Assembly: GCA_030737835.1 (NCBI GenBank) | Contig: CM060854.1 | Location: 9,820,690-9,884,689 of the forward strand | Source of the DNA: Acorus gramineus | Lineage: Eukaryota > Streptophyta > Magnoliopsida > Acorales > Acoraceae | Length of the DNA stretch: 64,000 bases | Direction: 5' to 3' | Shown here: positions 60,501 to 64,000 of the stretch, piece by piece | Layout of the letters: each line of letters begins with the position of its first letter | How positions within the stretch are numbered: the stretch's first letter is position 1 | The notes under the pieces: generated by a model | What the model saw: only the letters and a program-made list of their open reading frames with translations | Told to the model about the DNA's origin: nothing | Database searches by the model: none | Translations under genes and position numbers: made by a program

Positions 60501-63500
60501 CCCAGTTCGTTTTGCAGTCCCATACACTATGATAATGTATTATATACTACGCTTTCATAATGTATAAAATTCTATTATAATGTATGGCGAAAAAAATTGT
60601 CATTTTTTCAATGTAAAAAAAATACACTATTGTATTTCAATATATATTCCATTTTATATAACTACATGTACTTCAATGGGAGAGTGCATGATTTTTTTTT
60701 AAAAAAAAAAACCGGTGTGAAATGCAATTGGGGCTGCACAGGGGGCTAGGCATATCATTTTCCATGGTTTAATGGTTTTATAAACTCTGGACGTGATGAT
60801 TTAAAAATAAAAAATAAAAAAAATTGATGGGGTCAATTGACCGCACCCCATAAAGGCTAGCCCCTGCTTCCCATGGTTCAAGTCATCTTGTGTATGATGG
60901 AAAAAGAATGCTGCATTAAAATAGAATAATCCTATAATCTCTACTACCCTTTTTTGGTAGCTAGAAAAATTTGGACCATTTTTAAATTTTTGTCTCATCT
61001 TTGCATAACAGCCATGCCAATTTCTAACAATCAATTTTATTTACATGGTTTTTGCTGGGTCCGGTTTTCCAATTGGTAAATGCTTTTGAATCAAACATAT
61101 GCAGTTAACATCTTTTTCTTTCGATTTAGTACTTTTTATTGGGCTTTAAACAAAGAAATATGATGGCATTATTGATTGTTTGCAGGCTAAGTTGTTAATG
61201 AAAGTGAGACATAAAAACATTGTCCCTTTCCTTGGATATTGCAATGGTGTTCATAAATGCCTCATCTATAGGTACATGTCTGGTGGAAACCTAAGGGATT
61301 ACCTATCAGGTATACTTTTGTTTACATTATTGGATGTTCCAATTTTTTGTTTCTTTGTGCTTTCTTTTTACGTACTACTAACTATGCATGATGCATACTT
61401 GGCTGCTGTTTTATATATCATTCGTCCTTTCCTGAAAACCAGTACTCCAATTGTTTGAAGTAATTTGGAGAATCAATGTATTGGAAACGTTTTGTTTCAG
61501 TGATCCAAAATGCTATCTATCGTTATCACACTACTTTTGATATTTTAAAACCAATACTTTTTTTACTAAATAAATTACGCTATTTTTGATATTTTAAAAC
61601 TAATGCTTCTTTTACTACATCAAGCTGAAAGAGTTTTCATAAATGTATCAGAGATGACATCTTTGTGAAATTATGAGATTACTTTCAAAGGCATGGATAA
61701 TAGAAATCATTATATTATGAAATGGTTTCATAATTAGGTTGTTTCTGCATGTATTTTTGCTTTCATAAGAAAATTAGAATTGATTACCATAAATGTAAGT
61801 GAGCAAGTACTATTAAGATGCTTATTTCTAGAAAGAACTGCTTGACTTTATTTAAGAGGGTATCGGCTATATTGTGTGGATATATATATGGATGGGATAT
61901 GGGGACCGGCTCAATATAACCAATTCCTTAGGACACCATGATATGCTGAGTTATCTATAAAATATACTTGTGAATGTTTTAACTATTTTAACATAGTCAA
62001 ACATGCCTCACATGTGCCTTCTATCAACTTTTCCATCATATCTAGATTAATGTAATCATTTTCAACGTTATTAATTTTTATCCTTCATTGGATTATAATA
62101 TTCTAGAGGGTAAGGTACAGCAGTGTCACCTATCATCTTTCAGTTAAATATTTTTACACCGAAGGGTTCATGGTGTTATAATCTAAGTATTTAAAGATTG
62201 AATTTGTTCAACTCCTGAGGAGTGTCCTGTAATCATCCTGTGTAAGGTGTCCAAAACGTTGACTGTATGCAAATCTGGGCAGGTGACGAGCAAATACTCT
62301 AACTCAGTCATCGAGGACCTCACTATCCATCAAATAAGAGTAAACCACATATAGTGTCATACCGTCTGACAATTGTTTTTTTTATATAATTTAATGCAAA
62401 CTGATTTAAAAGATAGGCACACCGTGTGTTTACTGCTTGGATGTGTGGATGTTTGCATTCTGCCTTCAGGTTGTTGTATGATTGTAGGCTAGCTGGAAAT
62501 TTTAGGGGAAATTCAAATAAAGCAACAAGTAGACCACGAGCATTGTAAGGATGTATATGATGGCAACCCATGAAACATCATGTAAATGGATTGTGTGTGG
62601 CAGAAATAAGGATGCCAAGATGAAGGTGGAATTAGGATTGATAAGAGGATATGAAGTATTAAATGAAGCTTATATCTCAAACTTGTTTCGAAAATGTGGG
62701 GACTAAATGGTTGAACATTGTCTTAGGTGGTTTGGACATAGAGGGTTTGCCATATACCTGCTCTCAGGTGCAAAACTAGTGTGATGGTATACAACCTATT
62801 GGAAAATCGGACCGAAAATTCTTGTATGACCTGATAAACGTTCCACTAGTGTGGTCTCTGACCCTTTTTTTTCCCATTGTTGACGAGAAACCCAATGTCA
62901 GTTGGAAAAACTCCATATATGCAGAATCACCCACAAATCTAGTGCATTAAGTAAGCCCTAGATGATAAGAGCTTGAGGTCTGTGCTAGGTTTATAAAACC
63001 AATCTTGAATCATTAGAAATGGGATGATGTGCTATGACTTTTCCATACCATGATCATCCTGTCCTGATCTCCCTTTGTGTTTTATGCTCTCTTGGATTTT
63101 AATGAGTTGGCTTTAATTATGACTCATCTTATACCATAGTAAGTGAGGGTCAAAGAAAAATCATATTCTCCTTTTGACTCATAATTAAATGATGATATAT
63201 ATGTTCTGACTTGCTAACTTGTTCTAAAATTTTTGCATCTAATGAAATATACAAAAAAAAAAATGTACATTTGATGTATCACGTACACACATATAACAAC
63301 CCAATGCTCTTTCACCTGCAGATAGCAATGGAGCAAAAGATTGGCTTCTACGACTAAAAATTTCTTTGAGTGTTGCAAAAGGTTAGTTGGAAAATCTTCT
63401 GTTTGGGTCCCCTTGCCTTGCTAAACCATTATCCGTAGTGGATGAATATGGCCAAAATATATGGATTTCATCTCCGTTTGAAATCTCTTTTGAAACTCCT

Positions 63501-64000
63501 GGTAAATATCAAAGGCTTTTGTGTTGATAATTGATATTTACATTTAACTTGCAGGGTTGGAGTATATGCACAATGGATGTGAGCCTATTATTGTTCATAG
63601 GGACATCAAGCCTGAAAACATCCTTTTGAATGAAAAATTGGAGGCCAAAATTGCTGACTTCGGTTTGGGAAAGATGTTTTCTGAAGAGAATGTTACTCCA
63701 GCTGAAAGTTCAGTCAAGGGAACCCTTGGATATCTTGATCCCGAGTATGCTCTTTTTTTAACATCTTATTCTCTGAAAAGATTATTTCTTTGAAATATTA
63801 AGTTGCAGTGACAAGTATGACGGATCTGAATTCATCTTCTTTGCAGATATTTTGAATGTAGAATTTATAAGGAGGGAAGCGATGTTTATAGCTTTGGGAT
63901 TGTTCTCCTGCAATTAATCACTGGCAAACCTGTACATTTTATGGAAGCATCGAAGGTGATGCACATAACTGATTGGGTGCAAAAGAAATTGGAGATGAGT
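39437..64000 (+). CDS. Malectin-like/LRR receptor kinase (LRR-I type), 3' truncated by window
   Basis: A plasma-membrane receptor kinase expected to sense an extracellular ligand and signal through its cytosolic kinase. Thirteen exons are found: 39437-39518, 39634-40168, 49156-49625, 52422-52554, 52650-52721, 52846-52917, 55098-55169, 56019-56170, 57213-57559, 61186-61309, 63322-63381, 63555-63744 and 63847 onward. All introns are GT-AG with matching phases, and 821 codons are open. Residues: signal peptide 1-26, malectin-like domain about 28-360, GDPC 381-384, three 24-residue LRRs (about 406-478), transmembrane helix 499-524, kinase with GKGGFG 609-614, catalytic Lys 630, HRD 721-723, DFG 741-743. 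It is an RD kinase with all key residues. Family relatives include SYMRK-like and IOS1/SIRK-type kinases; which one cannot be said. The C-terminal ~70 residues lie beyond the window. Confidence 0.93.
39519..39570 (+). repeat. Compound microsatellite (CT)n(AT)n in intron 1
   Basis: Starts at the splice donor itself (AAG/GTCTCTCT) and fills nearly half of the 115-bp intron 1 (39519-39633). The donor lacks the usual GTAAGT. Confidence 0.9.
39634..40168 (+). CDS. Receptor kinase exon 2: first part of malectin-like domain
   Basis: Encodes GFISIDCGC at the start of the mature domain, then [33 protein letters not shown] and VCLVNT, all typical of LRR-I malectin-like regions. The last codon is split AG/G across intron 2. 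Confidence 0.93.
40973..41405. mobile_element. Tourist-like MITE family B, TAA duplication
   Basis: Inverted ends GCCCCGTT and (complement of right) GCTCCCGTT, flanked by TAA on both sides (40970-40972, 41406-41408), as for PIF/Harbinger MITEs. The interior has GTTGATTTGACAGTGAGCCC and AATTCCAGGAGTTGGTTGG. 433 bp, non-coding. Related copies lie at 13020-13935, 41960-43435, 44815-45185 and 49683-50072. Confidence 0.82.
42039..43100. mobile_element. Family A MITE, outer copy (split)
   Basis: Left part 42039-42374 begins CCCTCCCCGTATAGCGTGGAAC; right part 42904-43100 ends CACACACCATACGGGGGG. The two parts are contiguous with each other when the inner copy 42375-42903 is skipped, and together match its sequence in order. 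The target duplication at the outer ends is not clear. Confidence 0.78.
42375..42903. mobile_element. Family A MITE, inner copy (inserted in its own family)
   Basis: 12-bp perfect inverted ends CCCCCCGTATGG / CCATACGGGGGG, flanked by TTA on both sides (42372-42374, 42904-42906). It is inserted at a TTA within ACATTTATTCATTCC of a sister copy. PIF/Harbinger (Tourist) type, 529 bp, non-coding. Confidence 0.9.
44328..44711. mobile_element. hAT-type MITE, perfect 8-bp duplication
   Basis: Ends CAATGTTGTAAAAAGCG and (complement of right) TAATGTTCTAAAAATCCCG, flanked by GTGAGAAT on both sides (44320-44327, 44712-44719). The subterminal regions repeat TAGGCG and GGGATTAAT words around an AT-rich middle. 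384 bp. Confidence 0.85.
44815..45185. repeat. Diverged family B-like MITE remnant
   Basis: Carries GATAAGTTGTAGATAAAATG, ATTTATAAGATGTAACAATAG and TTGATTTAACATATG in the order of family B, but the ends are not preserved. Confidence 0.45.
45367..46396. mobile_element. hAT-type MITE with GGGTC subterminal repeats
   Basis: Ends TAGACATGTCAACGGGTCGG and (complement of right) AAGACCTGTCAACGGGTCGG. Perfect 8-bp duplication ACTAAAAG (45359-45366, 46397-46404). Same family as 10928-11741, with shared AT-rich interior words (CATTCAAAACAATAAACACTAACATA). It is longer here because of an internal 208-bp tandem duplication. Confidence 0.92.
45691..46102 (+). repeat. 208-bp tandem duplication inside the hAT MITE
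   Basis: Two nearly identical consecutive copies starting ACATTCAAAACAATAAACAC at 45691 and 45899, both reaching ACAACAAAAAAAATGTTATG. Only a few differences are seen, so the duplication is recent. Confidence 0.9.
46655..47650. mobile_element. Nested inverted-repeat MITEs, C-block spaced 30 bp
   Basis: The inner pair of arms (about 46875-47462) is inverted: GTTTTTGTCAAAATACCCC on the left and its complement near 47420. The left arm has ACCCCTAT at 46911 and AGCCCTCA at 46941, exactly 30 bp apart. A second, outer, weaker pair may extend to about 46655 and 47650. The ends and duplications are not resolved. Confidence 0.5.
47749..49018. mobile_element. hAT-type MITE, outer copy hosting an opposite-strand sister
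   Basis: The left end TACGCCTGTCAATGG and right end (complement) TAAGCCCGTCAACGGGTC bracket 47749-48361 plus 48955-49018. The flanks TACACATA and GCCACGTA match at 5 of 8 bases, so the duplication is eroded. Its AT-rich interior (47890-48130) is an approximate reverse complement of 48540-48760 in the inserted element. The right end lies 137 bases before exon 3. Confidence 0.65.
48362..48946. mobile_element. hAT-type MITE, inner copy in opposite orientation
   Basis: Ends TAGGCCTATCAACGGGTC and (complement of right) TAGGTCTGTCAACGAGTC. Flanks CCTGAAAT (48354-48361) and CTTGAGAT (48947-48954) match at 6 of 8 bases. Inserted in the outer element, giving a long inverted repeat between the two. 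Confidence 0.78.
49156..49625 (+). CDS. Receptor kinase exon 3: second part of malectin-like domain
   Basis: Encodes [13 protein letters not shown], then [26 protein letters not shown] and [10 protein letters not shown], in the order seen in LRR-I receptors. It is GC-richer than its surroundings. Overlapping open frames in the other reading frames here are shadows. Confidence 0.93.
49683..50072. mobile_element. Family B-like MITE in intron 3
   Basis: Ends GGGTGTTTGGAAG and (complement) GGGCTTCTTTGGATAG. The interior shares GAATATGTGGGCTTTAAATC, CTTATCCACACTTTATTCAC and TTCCCAACGAGAATAA with the copy at 43101-43435. Confidence 0.65.
50450..51480 (+). pseudogene. Decayed Ty3/gypsy pol fragment
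   Basis: Nucleotide-level resemblance to the pol of the element at 4865. The RT region includes TGATCTAAAGCG and GTGATGCCTTTTGGA, then GTAGTTTATTTTGATGATAT (the YFDD site, about 50910-50930). RNase H-like sequence GACTGTGATGT and AAGAAGCTCAACGACAC follows near 51310-51400. Every frame is interrupted and parts are missing; no LTRs were found. An old insertion in intron 3. Confidence 0.7.
51059..51197 (-). mobile_element. LINE/SINE 3' end in reverse, inside the Ty3 fragment
   Basis: A T-run followed by GATAAATACGGTAGGCGACC, resembling the complement of the 3' end of the LINE at 53167-53521 (AGCCTACCATTTATCC plus A-run). GTCTTCT occurs at both borders as a short possible target duplication. Confidence 0.5.
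51650..52155. mobile_element. Mutator-like MITE in intron 3
   Basis: The left arm begins GGGAAAAAATCCAAATAACC and the right arm ends GGATTTTTCC. C-block words lie at 51661, 51691 and 51720 (CCAAATAACC, CCATATAACC, CATATAAACC), spaced 30 and 29-30 bp. It shares this layout, and partly the sequence, with 24600-25095. A G-run of 15 lies at 51915-51929. The 9-bp duplication is imperfect. Confidence 0.7.
52422..52554 (+). CDS. Receptor kinase exon 4: linker, GDPC motif, LRR N-cap
   Basis: Encodes [20 protein letters not shown] followed by [19 protein letters not shown] marks the junction of the malectin-like domain and LRRs, a motif known from SYMRK-type receptors. Phase 1 in, phase 2 out. Confidence 0.93.
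52650..52721 (+). CDS. Receptor kinase exon 5: LRR 1
   Basis: Exactly 72 bp, one 24-residue [22 protein letters not shown]. Confidence 0.93.
52846..52917 (+). CDS. Receptor kinase exon 6: LRR 2
   Basis: Exactly 72 bp: [19 protein letters not shown], a textbook plant LRR. Confidence 0.93.
53167..53521 (+). mobile_element. 5'-truncated L1 LINE with 14-bp target duplication
   Basis: Ends in a poly(A) run (from about 53507) and is flanked by AACACATGCAATAT on both sides (53153-53166, 53522-53535), a perfect 14-bp duplication typical of target-primed reverse transcription. It encodes the end of ORF2 (AMVWAIWL, then a stop) and the LINE 3' UTR. 355 bp, inside intron 6. Confidence 0.9.
53540..54815. 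other. Middle of receptor kinase intron 6, nothing recognised
   Basis: No exon-like sequence or bounded transposon. Intron 6 as a whole is 52918-55097. Confidence 0.4.
54818..55080 (-). repeat. Family E copy 3, abutting exon 7
   Basis: Begins AATGATATGTCCAGCCCCTTG and ends ACTGAGTGTATCAGCG, the two family E ends in reverse orientation. It stops about 17 bases before exon 7, so the acceptor pyrimidine tract (TCTATTTTTTGCAG) starts at its edge. Confidence 0.65.
55098..55169 (+). CDS. Receptor kinase exon 7: LRR 3
   Basis: 72 bp: [20 protein letters not shown]. The donor GG/GTTTGA is weak, but it gives the right length and phase. Confidence 0.88.
55170..56018. other. Receptor kinase intron 7, nothing recognised
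   Basis: AT-rich, 849 bp, without a bounded element. A T-run/A-run pair lies near 55840-55865. Confidence 0.45.
56019..56170 (+). CDS. Receptor kinase exon 8: juxtamembrane and transmembrane helix
   Basis: Encodes [13 protein letters not shown] (a Cys pair typical after the LRRs), then the helix [20 protein letters not shown] and the stop-transfer LRRKQK. Confidence 0.93.
56171..57212. other. Receptor kinase intron 8 with (AC)n
   Basis: Donor AAAG/GTTAGA, acceptor GGTGTAG/GA. A (CA)n microsatellite lies at 56527-56550. No other element recognised. Confidence 0.6.
57213..57559 (+). CDS. Receptor kinase exon 9: kinase N-lobe
   Basis: Intracellular juxtamembrane region, then [17 protein letters not shown], glycine loop GKGGFGTVY and VAVKRL with the catalytic lysine (residue 630), ending SRMFLNE. 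Confidence 0.94.
57845..59170 (-). repeat. Dispersed repeat R, copy 2, split by a hAT MITE (intron 9)
   Basis: Matches 25495-26165 in the same orientation. The region from GGATGACCTCTTGAGTCTTCT to ATGGGTTTGAGG and on to GCAGAAAATATGC is recognisable, interrupted at 57965-58615. It has a local duplication of TTTTCwAGGAGAGGTGGTGGAG near 58690 and 58735. Confidence 0.55.
57965..58615. mobile_element. hAT-type MITE with CGCCTAGGCG subterminal repeats
   Basis: Ends CATAGTTGTCTGGGCGGC and (complement of right) TGTAGTTGTCTGGGCGGC. The flanks CTTGGAAG (57957-57964) and CCCGGAAG (58616-58623) match at 6 of 8 bases. Subterminal GCCTAGGCG and CGCCTAG words are dense. 651 bp. Its location is confirmed by the uninterrupted repeat R copy at 25495. 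Confidence 0.82.
59605..60872 (-). pseudogene. hAT transposase remnant (zf-TTF type), frame-broken
   Basis: Minus-strand frames encode pieces of a plant hAT transposase of the TTF zinc-finger type, in order: [52 protein letters not shown], then the hAT dimerisation region [20 protein letters not shown] and LILPVA, and [19 protein letters not shown]. Several frameshifts and stops separate them. GGTGGCTCTAGGAATTTT near 59611 and GGGGTCAATTGACC near 60835 resemble the ends of such elements. A family E copy is inserted at 60484-60765. Lies in intron 9. Confidence 0.75.
60484..60765 (+). repeat. Family E copy 4
   Basis: Runs from GTGTTGATACCCAGTTCGTT to GGGGGCTAGGCATATCATTTT, with the shared TACACTATGATAATG and TTTTTTCAATG segments. 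Confidence 0.6.
61186..61309 (+). CDS. Receptor kinase exon 10: kinase subdomains III-V
   Basis: Encodes [20 protein letters not shown] and [15 protein letters not shown]. Acceptor GTTTGCAG/GCT, donor CAG/GTATAC. Confidence 0.93.
61310..63321. other. Receptor kinase intron 10 (2,012 bp)
   Basis: Apart from the LINE relic at 62590-62775, no element or exon was recognised. Confidence 0.45.
62590..62775 (+). pseudogene. LINE reverse-transcriptase relic
   Basis: Broken frames give AEIRMPR near 62602 and [11 protein letters not shown] near 62709, matching the conserved end of plant non-LTR reverse transcriptase ORFs (LRWFGH motif). Short and decayed. Confidence 0.5.
63322..63381 (+). CDS. Receptor kinase exon 11: kinase subdomain V-VI
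   Basis: 60 bp encoding [20 protein letters not shown], matching the LDWxxRLxIAxxAA segment of the family. Confidence 0.93.
63555..63744 (+). CDS. Receptor kinase exon 12: catalytic and activation loops
   Basis: Encodes [20 protein letters not shown] with the HRD, then NILL, ADFGLGK (DFG) and GTLGYLDPE. The Glu codon is split GA/A across the GTATGC intron. Confidence 0.95.
63847..64000 (+). CDS. Receptor kinase exon 13 (partial at window end)
   Basis: [20 protein letters not shown] then LQLITGKP: kinase subdomains IX-X. Open to the last base; the kinase C-terminus and stop are beyond the window. Confidence 0.93.

Noticed and set aside
1-64000. CRISPR arrays, bacterial operons, rRNA genes, organelle insertions
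   Set aside because: None seen. The repeats present are transposon termini or microsatellites, and the genome is a plant nuclear one.

Overview
The window is nuclear DNA from a flowering plant. The evidence is spliceosomal introns, a malectin/LRR receptor kinase gene of the plant LRR-I type, a FAR1/FHY3-type gene, a plant Ty3/gypsy retrotransposon primed by initiator-Met tRNA, and many small DNA transposons with 3, 8 or 9-bp target duplications. The sequence is AT-rich and mostly non-coding. The species cannot be named from the sequence alone.

Layout. 1-780 is GC-richer, with a cluster of ACGT/G-box cores, and may be the promoter of a gene left of the window. 0.8-29 kb is intergenic and layered with transposons: a nearly complete Ty3/gypsy element (4865-10404) with three one-base frame breaks, a solo LTR of the same family (13259-13764), SINEs, LINE 3' ends, a 1.1-kb fold-back element, and Tourist, hAT and Mutator-like MITEs, many with exact target duplications. 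29.5-33.3 kb holds a FAR1-related (MULE transposase-derived) gene with one in-frame stop and one frameshift, but with an intact SWIM region and a last intron that still splices in frame. 34-39 kb is again transposon debris, including a GC-rich hAT MITE with a perfect 8-bp duplication.

39437 to the right edge is one receptor kinase gene. Thirteen exons can be joined with every intron phase consistent and no stop: signal peptide, malectin-like domain, GDPC motif, three LRRs, transmembrane helix, and an RD kinase cut off by the window edge in subdomain IX-X. The gene covers more than 24.5 kb because its introns (up to 9 kb) are filled with nested MITEs, a decayed Ty3 fragment, LINE ends and a dead hAT transposase.

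The only genes that look cellular are the receptor kinase (apparently functional) and the FAR1-like gene (apparently broken). The most unusual structural signal is shared by several different inverted-repeat elements, some with 9-bp duplications: their termini carry a C-rich block repeated about every 30 bp. A second theme is transposons inserted into transposons, including same-family insertions and a three-layer nest in receptor-kinase intron 2.
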